Assembly (NCBI GenBank): GCA_963847615.1
Contig: CAWKAN010000020.1
Coordinates: 496,001 to 560,000, forward strand
Source of the DNA: Palsa-883 sp963847615
Lineage (GTDB): Bacteria; Pseudomonadota; Alphaproteobacteria; Acetobacterales; Acetobacteraceae
DNA length: 64,000 nucleotides
Direction: 5' to 3'
The position numbers and the translations under genes were made by a program. Below the pieces are notes generated by a model. The model saw only the letters and a program-made list of their open reading frames with translations. It did not search any database and was not told the origin of the DNA. This document shows positions 34,480-43,860 of this stretch, one piece after another; the first letter of the stretch is position 1; each line of letters begins with the position of its first letter.

Positions 34480-35592
34480 ATGCGCGAGCGGCTCGACCTT
34501 TACAGCCGCAATACGTTGAAGCTTGGGCTGTTCGGCGCCAACTGCTCGTCCGGGCGCGCGGTCACCAAGGTGGCCGAGCGCTGGTCCGGCAGTTGGCCCG
34601 ATGGGCTTCGCCTGGCCCGCATGGCCGACGCGGCCGGCATCGAGTTCATGCTGCCGGTCGGCCGCTGGAAGGGCTACGGCGGCGAAACGGATTATCAGGG
34701 CGCGACGCTGGAGAGCGTGACCTGGGCGGCCGGCCTGCTGGCCGCGACGCAGCGGCTGACGGTGTTCGCCACGGTGCACGCGCCGCTGATCCATCCGGTG
34801 ATCGCCGCCAAGCAGTTCGTCACCGCCGACCATATCGGCGCCGGCCGGTTCGGACTGAACATCGTCTGCGGCTGGAACGCGGACGAGTTCGACATGTTCG
34901 GCGTGACCATGCGCGACCACGCCGCCCGCTACGACTACGCGCAGGAATGGCTGGATGCGATCAGGCTGGCCTGGTCGGGCGAGGATGATTTCGACTTCGA
35001 CGGGCGCTTCATCCAATTGCGCCAGGTGCGCGCCAAGCCGAAGCCGTTCGGCGGCGGGCGGCCGATCATCATGAACGCGGCGGCCTCGCCGACCGGGCAG
35101 TCGTTTGCCATTCGCAATTGCGATGCGCTGTTCTCGATGACGCCGAAAGGCCGGCTGGACGAGTTTGCCGCGCATGTCGGCAATGTGCAGGCGCTGGCCC
35201 GCGCGCAGGGCCGCGAGATCGATGTCTACACCGTCGGCGTGGTCACCTGCCGGCCGACGCGCGGCGAGGCCGAAGCGTATTACCGCCACTGCGTCATCGA
35301 CAACGCCGATTGGGCGGCGGTGGACCATATCCTGGCGATGCGTGGCGTGACGGCGGACACCTGCCCCGACGACTTCGCGGAACGCCGCGCGCATCAGGCC
35401 AACGGCATGGGCGGCGTGCCGATCGTTGGCGATCCGGACGATGTGGCCGAGGAACTGGCGCGGCTCAGCGCCGCCGGCGCGCACGGCATCGCGGTCTCGT
35501 TCGTGAATTACACCGAGGAACTGCCGTTCTTCTGCGCCGAGGTGCTGCCGCGGCTGGAGCGTCGCGGACTGCGCCGCCCGCCCGCGGCGTGA
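34480..35592 (+). CDS. LLM class flavin-dependent oxidoreductase (RutA/SfnG-like)
   Basis: A 370-residue luciferase-like monooxygenase. Markers are GLFGANCSSGRA, ARMADAAGIEFMLPVGRWKGYGG, FATVHAPLIHP, HIGAGRFGLNIVCGWNADEF and QEWLDAIRLAW. This pattern is closest to the pyrimidine monooxygenase (RutA) and dimethylsulfone/alkanesulfonate monooxygenase branch. It would need FMNH2 from a partner reductase not seen nearby. ATG 34480 follows the dehydrogenase stop by 2 bp, so they are cotranscribed. Confidence 0.9.
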   Translation: MRERLDLYSRNTLKLGLFGANCSSGRAVTKVAERWSGSWPDGLRLARMADAAGIEFMLPVGRWKGYGGETDYQGATLESVTWAAGLLAATQRLTVFATVHAPLIHPVIAAKQFVTADHIGAGRFGLNIVCGWNADEFDMFGVTMRDHAARYDYAQEWLDAIRLAWSGEDDFDFDGRFIQLRQVRAKPKPFGGGRPIIMNAAASPTGQSFAIRNCDALFSMTPKGRLDEFAAHVGNVQALARAQGREIDVYTVGVVTCRPTRGEAEAYYRHCVIDNADWAAVDHILAMRGVTADTCPDDFAERRAHQANGMGGVPIVGDPDDVAEELARLSAAGAHGIAVSFVNYTEELPFFCAEVLPRLERRGLRRPPAA

Positions 35593-35662
35593 ACGGCGAC
35601 GGCTTGGGGGTTTGCCGGCGACGGCCCATACTTGGCGGCAGGCGAGGGCAGGGGAGGGGTTG

Positions 35663-36637
35663 ATGGACTACACCACGCTTGGGCGAACCGGGCTGCGGGT
35701 CAGCGTTGCCGGGCTTGGCTGCGGCGGCAACAGCCGGTTGGGCCTGTCCACCGGCAAGAGCGAAGCCGACGCCGTCGCGCTGATCCGCGCGGCGCTCGAT
35801 CTTGGCGTCAATCTGATCGACACCGCCGCGGCCTATGGCACCGAGGGCGTGGTCGGCCAGGCACTGCGCGGCGTGGCGCGCGACCAGGTGGTGGTGTGCA
35901 CCAAGGTCTCGGTGCAGAAAGGGGAGAAACAGTTCACCCCGGACTGGGTCGTGCAGAGCCTGGACAATTCCTTGCGCCTGCTTGGTCTCGACTATGTCGA
36001 CGTGTTCCAGCTCCATGCGGTCCCGCCGGCCACGTATGAACACGCGCGCGACGTGATCGTTCCGGTGTTGCTGCAGGAGAAGGCCAAGGGGAAATTCCGC
36101 CATCTCGGCATCACCGAGACGGCGCCGAACGATCCCAACCAGGACATGCTGTACCGCGCCGTACGCGACCCGCCGTGGGAGACGGCGATGCTCGCCTTCC
36201 ACATGATGCACCAGGTGGCGCGCGAGCGGGTGTTTCCCGCCACCCGCGCCAACGGCGTCGGCACGCTGATGATGTTCGCGGTGCGCAGCATCTTCGCCCG
36301 CCCCGCGCATCTGGCGGCGACGATGCGCGAGCTGGCGGCCTCCGGGCAGGTGCCGGCGGCGCTGGCCGCCAGCGACGATCCGCTGGGTTTCCTGGTGCAT
36401 GCCGGCGGCGCCAGCTCGGTCACCGACGCGGCGTATCGTTACGTGCGCCACGAACCCGGTGTTGACGTCGTGCTGTTCGGCACCGGCGAGCAGGCGCATC
36501 TGCGCAGCAACATCGCCTCGATCCTGGCGCCCCCCTTGCCGGAGGCGGATCGGGCCAGGCTCGCCGCGCTGTTCGGCCATCTGCGCGGCGTCGGGCTCGA
36601 CCTGCCGAACCGCGCGCCGCGGCCGGCCGCGGCATGA
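35663..36637 (+). CDS. Aldo/keto reductase family protein
   Basis: A 324-residue TIM-barrel reductase. ATG 35663 (MDYTTLGRTGLRVSV) has GGGGAGG upstream. The catalytic tetrad region is visible as LIDTAAAYG (Asp, Tyr), VCTKVS (Lys) and LHAVPP (His). The C-terminal half is less conserved than in classical AKRs and ends in an Ala/Pro-rich tail. It follows the LLM gene by 70 bp on the same strand and could reduce an aldehyde generated by it, which is inference. Confidence 0.88.
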   Translation: MDYTTLGRTGLRVSVAGLGCGGNSRLGLSTGKSEADAVALIRAALDLGVNLIDTAAAYGTEGVVGQALRGVARDQVVVCTKVSVQKGEKQFTPDWVVQSLDNSLRLLGLDYVDVFQLHAVPPATYEHARDVIVPVLLQEKAKGKFRHLGITETAPNDPNQDMLYRAVRDPPWETAMLAFHMMHQVARERVFPATRANGVGTLMMFAVRSIFARPAHLAATMRELAASGQVPAALAASDDPLGFLVHAGGASSVTDAAYRYVRHEPGVDVVLFGTGEQAHLRSNIASILAPPLPEADRARLAALFGHLRGVGLDLPNRAPRPAAA

Positions 36638-36989
36638 GGCGGGCGCGTGAGACCGGCGTCATGAAGCGGTCGGCATGAAGTTCCGGCCGCGCGACTGCAC
36701 TTCTGGGTGCGACACCGACCGCGCGCGCGCGGTCGGGCTGGCGCCGGCCGGCGCGGCCGCTGGGTCCGCCAGCGCCTGGACGCTGGCGCACGCCGCGGCC
36801 GAAGCCGACGCCGGCGCCGCGTTCCCCCGCGGTGCCGCACCTGGCGTGACCCGCGTCCCGGTGCCGCCGACCGGCCTCGCCGGACTGCACGGCGTGCGCC
36901 GCGGCCCGGCGGACGTGCTGCCCGCCGCGCACGAAACGATCGATCGCCACGCCGGCCCCTAGGCCGCGCGGCAGAACAGGAGGAGCGCA
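36638..36989. other. Gap with unsupported 95-codon frame
   Basis: About 350 bp. A plus-strand frame 36675-36962 is Ala/Gly/Arg-rich, lacks a ribosome site and resembles no family; it is taken as GC-driven open frame. GGAGG before ATG 36990 belongs to the next gene. Confidence 0.4.
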
Positions 36990-38060
36990 TGGATTTCGGT
37001 ATCGGCATCGCCACCTCGGCTGATTTCATGGAAACTCGCGCAGCGGGCCGAGGCGCTCGGTTTCACCCATGCCTGGTTCTACGACACCCAGATGCTCACG
37101 GCGGATTGTTTCGTTGCCATGGGGGCGGCGGCGGTGAAGACCTCGCGCATCCGGCTTGGCACCGGCGTGCTGGTGCCGTCGAACCGCATCGCCGCGGTGA
37201 CGGCGAACGCCCTTGCCACGCTGAACCAGTTGGCGCCGGGGCGGATCGATTTCGGCGTCGGCACCGGGTTCTCGGCGCGCCGCGCGATGGGGCTGGGCGC
37301 GATGAAGCTGGCCGACATGGAGGAGTATATCCGGGTCGTCTACGGCTTGTTGCACGAGCAGACTGTCGAAACCGAGATCGAGGGCAAACAGCGGAAGATC
37401 CGTTTCCTCAATCCGGAGAAGGGCCTGATCAACACCAGGGACCCGGTCCGCCTGCACGTCTCGGCCTACGGACCGAAGGCGCGCGCGCTGACCGCGCGGC
37501 ACGGCGCGGCGTGGATGTGCTTCGTCGACACCGTCGATCGCGGCGCGGCCTGGCTGGAGGAGATGCGGGCGAGCTGGGCGGCGGCGGGGCATGCGGCTGA
37601 TGCCCTCTATGCCACCGCCTGGGCGCCCGGCTGCGTGCTGGCGCCGGGCGAGGCCGCGGACAGTCCGCGCGCCGTGGCGCAGGCCGGCCCGCGCGCCGCG
37701 GTGCTGCTGCATCGCGCGGCGGACGTGGCGATGAGCGGCTGGCAGAACACCTCGGACGTGCCCGCAGCGGTCGCCGCGCAGGTCGCCGGCTATCTCGAGG
37801 TGGCGAAACGGTTCGAACCGGCGGACGCGCGCTACCTGATGAACCACCGCGGCCATTTCGTCTTCGTCAAGGACGAGGAGCGGCCGTTCATCACCGCCGA
37901 GCTGATCCGCCGCACCACCTTCACCGCGACGGGCGCAGAAATCAAGCAGCGCATCGAGGCGTTGCGCGACGCCGGCTATGCGCAGTTCGTCATTCCGATC
38001 ACCCCGGGGTCCGAGGACGCCATCGAGGACTGGGGCCGCATCCGCAAGGCCTTCGCGTAA
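36990..38060 (+). pseudogene. LLM class flavin-dependent oxidoreductase, frameshifted near its start
   Basis: ATG 36990 with AGGAGG upstream opens MDFGIGIATSAD, then the frame is lost at GCTGATTTCATGG (37019-37031). Deleting one T there gives SWKLAQRAEALGFTHAWFYDTQML and continues without break through IRLGTGVLVPSNRIAAVTANA and GRIDFGVGTGFSARRAMG to the stop at 38060, about 356 residues. This is a normal LLM oxidoreductase with only a one-base lesion. Because the rest is intact, sequence error is likely. It is 21 bp ahead of another LLM gene. Confidence 0.88.
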
Positions 38061-38081
38061 CACCGACGACGAGGAACAATC

Positions 38082-39035
38082 ATGCAATTCGGCTTCAACC
38101 TGCCGCTCAGCGGTCCGGTGCTGTCGCCCGAGCACATCACCCGCCTGGCGCAGGCCGGCGAGGCGATCGGCTATGACTATCTGACCCTGACCGATCACGT
38201 GCTGCTGCCCGACATGTCGGCGCCGGGCTATCCGTACACCGAGTCCGGGGAGTTCATGTCCTCCTCCCCCACGCAGCGGCACGAGCAGCTTGCCGCCGCG
38301 GCGTTCATCGCCGCGAAAACCTCCCGCGTGCGGATCGTTCTGGCGGTGCTGGTGGTGCCGCATCGCCCCGCCGTGGTCGCGGCGAAGACGCTGGCGACGA
38401 TCGACTATCTGTCCGGCGGTCGGCTGACCGTGGGCATCGGCGCCGGCTGGCTGGAGGCGGAATCGAACGCCGTCGTGCTGACCCCGTTCAAGGAACGCGG
38501 CGCGGTGACCGACGAGTATGTCCAGGCGTTCCGCGCGCTGTGGACCGAGCACAAGCCGGTGATCGACGGCAAGTATGTGAAGGTCGACGGAACGATGCTG
38601 CTGGAACCCAAGCCGGTGCAGCAGCCGATCCCGATCTGGGTGGGCGGCGAGAGCGGGCCGTCGCTGCGCCGCGCCGCGCGGCTGGGCGACGCGTGGTATC
38701 CGATCGGCAGCAACCGCAAGGCGCTGTATGACACGCTGCCGCGCTTCGCCGCCGGCATCGCGCGGTTGCGCAAGCTGACGGTCGAGGCCGGGCGTCCCGC
38801 GGATGCGGTGGCGGTGACCTATCGGGTGAAGCGCTACGGCCCGACGATCGGCGCAATCGCGACCGACGGCGAGCCCCGGCTGTTCTCCGGCAGCGATGCC
38901 GAGATCATCGCCGATCTGCGTGCGTTGCGGGATCTGGGCGTGGTGGCGCTCGATTTCGACTTCGAGATGGATGACGTGAACGCCTCGCTGGCGGAGATGC
39001 AGCGGTTCCGCGAGGAGGTGCTGGCGAAGGTGTAG
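38082..39035 (+). CDS. LLM class oxidoreductase, F420-type (TIGR03619-like)
   Basis: A 317-residue luciferase-like protein: MQFGFNLPLSGPVLS, AIGYDYLTLTDHVLLP, VRIVLAVLVVPHRPAVVAAKTLATID, SGGRLTVGIGAGW and IPIWVGGES. This motif set is the F420-dependent-type subfamily of the LLM fold, although in Proteobacteria lacking F420 such proteins probably use flavin. Length is normal. It is directly downstream of the frameshifted LLM paralogue, with which it likely forms an operon. Confidence 0.9.
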   Translation: MQFGFNLPLSGPVLSPEHITRLAQAGEAIGYDYLTLTDHVLLPDMSAPGYPYTESGEFMSSSPTQRHEQLAAAAFIAAKTSRVRIVLAVLVVPHRPAVVAAKTLATIDYLSGGRLTVGIGAGWLEAESNAVVLTPFKERGAVTDEYVQAFRALWTEHKPVIDGKYVKVDGTMLLEPKPVQQPIPIWVGGESGPSLRRAARLGDAWYPIGSNRKALYDTLPRFAAGIARLRKLTVEAGRPADAVAVTYRVKRYGPTIGAIATDGEPRLFSGSDAEIIADLRALRDLGVVALDFDFEMDDVNASLAEMQRFREEVLAKV

Positions 39036-39054
39036 CGGCTGTGCACATATACGC

Positions 39055-39084
39055 TTGACGTTCATAACGCGGCACGTGTAGGAT
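39055..39084 (+). promoter_or_regulatory. Promoter of the HigBA operon
   Basis: TTGACG (39055-39060), 18-bp spacer, TAGGAT (39079-39084), about 120 bp before the toxin ATG in an AT-richer patch. It overlaps a GGCACGTGTAGGATGTGCC partial dyad that could be the HigA operator. Confidence 0.55.
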
Positions 39085-39203
39085 GTGCCACTGGTGAGAT
39101 TGACCGCTGGCTACGGAGTCTGTCGCGGTCGGGACCGCCCTGACCATGACTGGAAGCGAGCGGCCGTGAGCCGATCGTTTAGGTGCCTGCTGTGGGTCAA
39201 CGC

Positions 39204-39491
39204 ATGATCCGCTCGTTCGCCGATCGGGACGCCGAAGCGCTGTTTGCTGGCAGGTTCGCGCGCCGTCTTGCCCACGACGTGCAGCGGGTCGCCCAGCGCA
39301 AGTTGCTGCAAATCCATCAGGCGGGCGTGCTGGCCGATCTGGCGGCCCCTCCCGGCAATCGTTTGGAGGCGCTACGCGGTGGCCGTGCTGGTCAGCACAG
39401 CATCCGGATCAACGACCAGTGGCGCATCTGTTTCGTGTGGCGCGAGGGCGGTGCCGAGCAGGTGCAGATCGTGGACTACCATCGAGGATGA
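39204..39491 (+). CDS. higB: HigB/RelE-family toxin
   Basis: A 95-residue RelE-superfamily endoribonuclease. ATG 39204 gives MIRSFADRDAEALFAG; an in-frame GTG-type start 7 codons earlier is less likely. Typical blocks are the helical RKLLQIHQAGVLADLA, the LEALRGGRAGQHSIRINDQWRICFVW beta region and a final DYHRG. HigB cleaves mRNA at the ribosome. The toxin gene precedes the antitoxin, the normal higBA order, with an ATGA overlap. Confidence 0.93.
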   Translation: MIRSFADRDAEALFAGRFARRLAHDVQRVAQRKLLQIHQAGVLADLAAPPGNRLEALRGGRAGQHSIRINDQWRICFVWREGGAEQVQIVDYHRG

Positions 39492-39790
39492 ATGCCATGC
39501 GCGACTTGCCGCCGGTCCATCCCGGAGAGCAACTGCGGGAAGAATTTATGAAGCCGTTGGGACTGTCCGCCTACCGGCTCGCGAAGGATATCGGCGTGCC
39601 GGTCACGCGCGTGCAGGCCATTGTCAGTGAGCGGCGCGCGATCACCGGCGACACGGCCCTGCGGCTGGGGCGCTATTTCAGCACGACGGCCGAGTTCTGG
39701 TTGAACATGCAGCGCGACTATGAGTTGGCGATCGCGTCGGCAGCGCTCGGTCCGAGACTGGAACGGGAAGTCAGGCCGCGCGCCGCCTGA
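39488..39790 (+). CDS. higA: HigA-family antitoxin (HTH)
   Basis: A 100-residue antitoxin from ATG 39488 (MNAMRDLPPVHPGEQLREEFMKPLGLSAYRLAKDIGV). The XRE-type helix-turn-helix covers YRLAKDIGVPVTRVQAIVSERRAIT, followed by ALRLGRYFSTTAEFWLNMQ, the hallmark of HigA. It binds HigB and represses the promoter upstream of higB. Starting at ATG 39497 is also possible. The frame upstream is an out-of-frame reading of higB. Confidence 0.93.
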   Translation: MNAMRDLPPVHPGEQLREEFMKPLGLSAYRLAKDIGVPVTRVQAIVSERRAITGDTALRLGRYFSTTAEFWLNMQRDYELAIASAALGPRLEREVRPRAA

Positions 39791-39798
39791 CGCCGGCG

Positions 39799-42247
39799 CT
39801 ATCCCACCAACGCCTGCGCGCAGGCATCCAGGATGGCGTCGGTATCCATCCCGTATTCCCGATACAGATCCGGAATATCTCCCGCCTGGCCGAAATGATC
39901 CGGCCCCAGCGGCACCACCCGCTGCCCGCGCACCGCGCCGAGCCAGGCATGCGTGGCCGGATGCCCGTCCAGCACCGTCACCAGCGCCGCCCCCGGTGCC
40001 AGCGGCGCCAGCACGTCCTCGATATGCGCCCGCGCCGCCCGCTGCCCCGCCCGGCGCGCACGCAACGCCGCGGTCCACCCCGCGTGCAGCCGGTCCGGGC
40101 TGGTGATCGCCAGCAGCCCCGCTCCGGGCTCCTCCGCAACCAGCTCGGCAAACGCCGCCTCGGCCTCGATCGCCACCGGCCCTTGATAGGCGATCGCGAT
40201 CCGCGCGCCGTCCGCCGGCGGCACCACCCAATGCGCGCCCGCGATCACCGCGGCCGGATCGACCAGCCGATCCGGCTGCGGCAACTGTCGTGTCGACAGC
40301 CGCAGCCACACCGCCGAGCCGTCCGCCGCCTGCATGTGCACGAACGCGTGGCGCAGCAGGATCGCCAGCTCGTCCACATAGGCCGGCTCGAAGCTCGCCA
40401 GCCGGTCCGCCGCCATGCCGATCAGCGGCGTGTTGATCGACTGGTGCTGCCCGCCCTCCGGCGCCAGCGTCAGCCCCGAGGGCGTGGAGACCAGCAAAAA
40501 CCGCGCATCCTGGTAACAGGCATAGATCAGCGCATCCAAGCCGCGGTTGACGAACGGGTCATACACCGTGCCGACCGGCAGCAGCCGCGCCCCGGTCATG
40601 CCCGGCGCCAATCCCGCAGCCCCCAACAACAGAAACAGATTCTGCTCGGCGATTCCCAGCTCGACATGCTGGCCCTTCGGCGACATGCCCCAGCGCTGCG
40701 CGCTGGCCAGCTTGGCGTCGCGGAACACGTCGTTGCGGGTGTGCCGGTCGAACACGCCGCGCCGGTTCACCCACGGCCCCAGGCTGGTCGAACACCGCGA
40801 CGTCGGGGCTGGTGGTCAGGATGTGCTCGGCCAGCGCCTTCAGCTCACCCTGGCCGCGGCCGATCTCGGCCAGCATGTCGCCGAACCCCACCTGGGTCGA
40901 GGCCTTGCGCCCCGCCACCCGCGCCACCGGCAGTGTCGCCGGAACCGGAACGATCGGCGCGCTCAACAGGCGCCCCTCCGGGGTCAGTTTTTCGGCGAAC
41001 GGGCAGGCCGCCAGCAACGCCTCCAGCTCCGCCGGTGCGCAGTCCAGCCCTTCGAACCGGTCCCACTCATGGCCGGGGCGAATGCCCATCGCGGTGCGGA
41101 ACCCCGCCATCTGCTCCTTCGACATCAGCCCGGCGTGGTTGTCCTTGTGCCCGGCGAAGGGCAGGCCCATGCCCTTGATCGTGTAGGCGATGAAGCAGGT
41201 CGGCTGGTCGCCGTCCGCGGCGGCGGCGCGGAACGTTTCAATCAACGTCTCGATGTCGTGGCCGCCCAGGTTGGTCATCAGCGCCGCCAGCTCGTCATCC
41301 GACAGCGGATCGATGATGGCGCGCAACGCCTTCGACCGCCCCAGGTCCGCCAGCACCGCCTGGCGCCAGGCCGCCCCGCCCTGGAAGGTCAGCGCCGAAT
41401 AGAGCGAGTTCGGACAATCATCGATCCAGCTGCGCAACGCCTCGCCGCCGTCGCGGGCGAACACCGCCTCCAGCTTGCGGCCGTATTTGATGGTGACGAC
41501 GTTCCAGCCCATGTCGCGGAACAGCCCCTCGATGCGGCCGAACAGCCGGTCGGGCACCACGGAATCCAGGCTCTGGCGGTTGTAGTCGATGACCCACCAC
41601 ACATCGCGGACGTCGTGCTTCCAGCCCTCCAGCAGCGCCTCGTAGATGTTGCCCTCATCGAGCTCGGCGTCGCCGGCGATGGCGATGTGCCGTCCGGCCG
41701 GCAGCCCCTCGCGCGCCAGGCCGTGCAGCCGCACATAGTCCGCCATCAGCGCGGCGAACGTCGTCATCGCCACGCCGAGGCCGACCGATCCGGTGGAAAA
41801 ATCAACTTCCGGCCCGTCCTTCACCCGGCTGGGATAGGGCTGCACGCCGCCCATCCGGCGCAGCCCTGCCATCTTCTCGATCGTCTGGCGGCCGAACAGG
41901 TAGTTCACCGCGTGGAACACCGGGCCGGCGTGCGGCTTCACCGCGATGCGGTCCTGCGGGCGCGCGATCTCGAAATACAGCGCCGCCATGATCGAGATCA
42001 CCGAGGCGCACGACGCCTGGTGCCCGCCCACCTTCAGCCCGTCGCGGTTCGGCCGGATGTGGTTGGCGTTGTGCACCATCCAGGCCGACAGCCACAGCAG
42101 TTTGCGTTCGAGCTGGTGCAGCAGGTGCGTGTGATGCCCGGAGATTCCGGGCGGGGCGGTTCCGGCCAAAGTGCTCCCGGACGGCGCACCGGTGGGCGGC
42201 TTGCCGGTGGGCGGCTTGGTGGCGACGACACGGCTCGGCGCATTCAT
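39799..42247 (-). pseudogene. Transketolase/AceE-like TPP enzyme, one-base frameshift
   Basis: The 5' frame from ATG 42247 carries GHQASCASVISIMAALYF, HAGPVFHAVNYLFGRQ, the TPP motif GDAELDEGNIYEALLEGW and DYNRQSLD. The 3' frame carries the PYR-domain HVELGIAEQNLFLLLGAAG with its catalytic Glu, PVGTVYDPFVNRGLDAL, and the transketolase C-terminal domain. Removing one T from GTGTTCGACC (about 40791 on the plus strand) restores SPDVAVSTSLGPWVNRRGVF and gives 815 residues. It resembles homodimeric pyruvate dehydrogenase E1/transketolase proteins lacking nearby E2/E3 genes. The substrate is unknown. Probable sequence error. Confidence 0.88.
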
Positions 42248-42528
42248 GGCGGTCGGTGTCCCCTCCGCTGGCGGTCAGGTCAAGCCCGACAACGCCGGAA
42301 CATACCCTGTCGAGAGGGCGCGCGCCCAGTCAACCGTCCGGCTGGCCAACTGTCCTTCCGGCCAACTGCCTCGGCGCGGGCTGCGGCGCGAAGGCCGCAC
42401 GCGACCGCCGGCTGGCGCCGCGTCGGCCGCACCGCTCGTCGGCTTACCGCAGCGTGGCGCACGTTCCGCGCCGGCCCGCCCCTGGCACATGCCGGTCGCC
42501 GCTGGCAGGCGGCGCATCGCCGACCGTA

Positions 42529-43860
42529 TTACGCCTCGAACAGCCCCTGGCCGAGCCAGGTCCCCTCGGCGATGCCCGCGGGACAGGCGAACAGCCCGCC
42601 GCCCACATGGGTGGTGTACTGGTTCATCGCGTCCAGCTTCGCCATGGTCTCGAAGATGCGGATGAACCCGCTGCGCGGATCGCGCTGGTAGGCGACGAAG
42701 AACAACCCCGCATCGTATTCGATGCCCTGCCGCCACGGCGGCCAGCGCTCGGCGGTGAAATTGCTGCCGTCATTGAACGAATAGGCGCGGCGCAGGATCT
42801 CGGCGCCGTCGTTGACCTCGGCCGCGCCCAACCGCACATGCGCGGTCTCCGCGATCACCGGATTGCCGTCGCCGTCCACCGCATCCAGGTCAAGGTCGGC
42901 GAACTCGTTCCTTTTGCCGATCGGTGCGCCGGAGGATTTGTGCCGCCCGACCACTTCCTCCTGGAAATCCACCGGCGTGCGATCCCAATGCTCCAGTGCG
43001 ATGCGGATGCGCCGCACCACGACGTAGCTGCCGCCGCGCATCCAGGCCGGGCCTTCGTCGCCCACCCAGACCACGTCGGCGACGGATTTGCGCCCCGCGG
43101 CGGGGTGGGCGGTCGGGTTGCGCGTGCCGTCCTTGAAGCCCATCAGGTTGCGCGGCGTCTCGCCCGGGGCGAAGCCGGCCTGAAACCCGGTCTGCGTCCA
43201 CCGCAGTTGGGCGATGTCATAGGCCAGGCGCGCGAGCTGGCGCACCGCGTGGAACGCCACCTGCGGGTCGTCGGCGCAGGCCTGCACCGACAGGTCGCCG
43301 CCGGTGTGGCCAGCGACCAACTGATCGCCGTTGAACGCCGGCAGATCGACCAGCGCCGCCGGCCGGCGTGCCGCCAGCCCATAACGGTCCTGGCCGTCCT
43401 TGCTGAACAGCCCGGCGCCGAAACCAAAGGTCAGCGTGAGGCGCGCGGCCGGCAGGCCCAGCGCCTCACCGCTGTCGCCGGCGGGCACGCTCGGCGCCTC
43501 GCCGAGCGGCTGCGCCGGCTGGCCCTGGGTCATGCGCGCCGCGGCCGAGGTCCAGGCGCGCAGCAGGGCCGCCACGTCGTCGCGTCGTTTCGCCACCAGG
43601 TCGAAGGCGGCAAAGTAGCTGTGGCGCTGCGGCGGGGTCAGGATGCCGCCCTGGTGGCGGCCGTAGAACGGTTCGATCCCGGTCAGACCATGCGCCGGTG
43701 CATCGGACGACCCCGGGGGCATCCCTTGCGGCATCCCTTGCGGCATCCCCTGGGGCGCGGCCACCACCGGGCGCGCCGCGGCGCCCACCAGCAGCCCGCT
43801 CGCCGCGGCGATGAAGCCGCGGCGCGAGGCGAACGGGCACTTGCCCGCGCCGGTGCTCAA
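42529..43860 (-). CDS. Dyp-type peroxidase, Tat-exported (EfeB-like)
   Basis: A 443-residue precursor. The N-terminal FASRRGFIAAASGLLVG is a Tat signal, as in EfeB. The mature protein has GFKDGTRNP (the GxxDG motif with the catalytic Asp near residue 240), WMRGGSYVVVRRIRIALEHWDR with the distal Arg, and GLFFVAYQRDPRSGF near the C terminus; the proximal His is in the RNEFADL-to-AHVRLGAAEVND stretch. EfeB extracts iron from haem or peroxidises in the periplasm. The leader has three PQGM repeats. It overlaps the upstream NHL gene (ATGA) and ends a five-gene operon. Confidence 0.92.
   Translation of the reverse strand: MSTGAGKCPFASRRGFIAAASGLLVGAAARPVVAAPQGMPQGMPQGMPPGSSDAPAHGLTGIEPFYGRHQGGILTPPQRHSYFAAFDLVAKRRDDVAALLRAWTSAAARMTQGQPAQPLGEAPSVPAGDSGEALGLPAARLTLTFGFGAGLFSKDGQDRYGLAARRPAALVDLPAFNGDQLVAGHTGGDLSVQACADDPQVAFHAVRQLARLAYDIAQLRWTQTGFQAGFAPGETPRNLMGFKDGTRNPTAHPAAGRKSVADVVWVGDEGPAWMRGGSYVVVRRIRIALEHWDRTPVDFQEEVVGRHKSSGAPIGKRNEFADLDLDAVDGDGNPVIAETAHVRLGAAEVNDGAEILRRAYSFNDGSNFTAERWPPWRQGIEYDAGLFFVAYQRDPRSGFIRIFETMAKLDAMNQYTTHVGGGLFACPAGIAEGTWLGQGLFEA

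Noticed and set aside
36675..36962. 95-codon ORF before the LLM gene
   Set aside because: Ala/Gly/Arg-rich, no ribosome site and no recognisable motif.
40741..40830. Programmed +1 frameshifting in transketolase and the other broken genes
   Set aside because: No slippery codon, stop or Shine-Dalgarno element is shared among the six sites, and the genes are unrelated; error or mutation is simpler.
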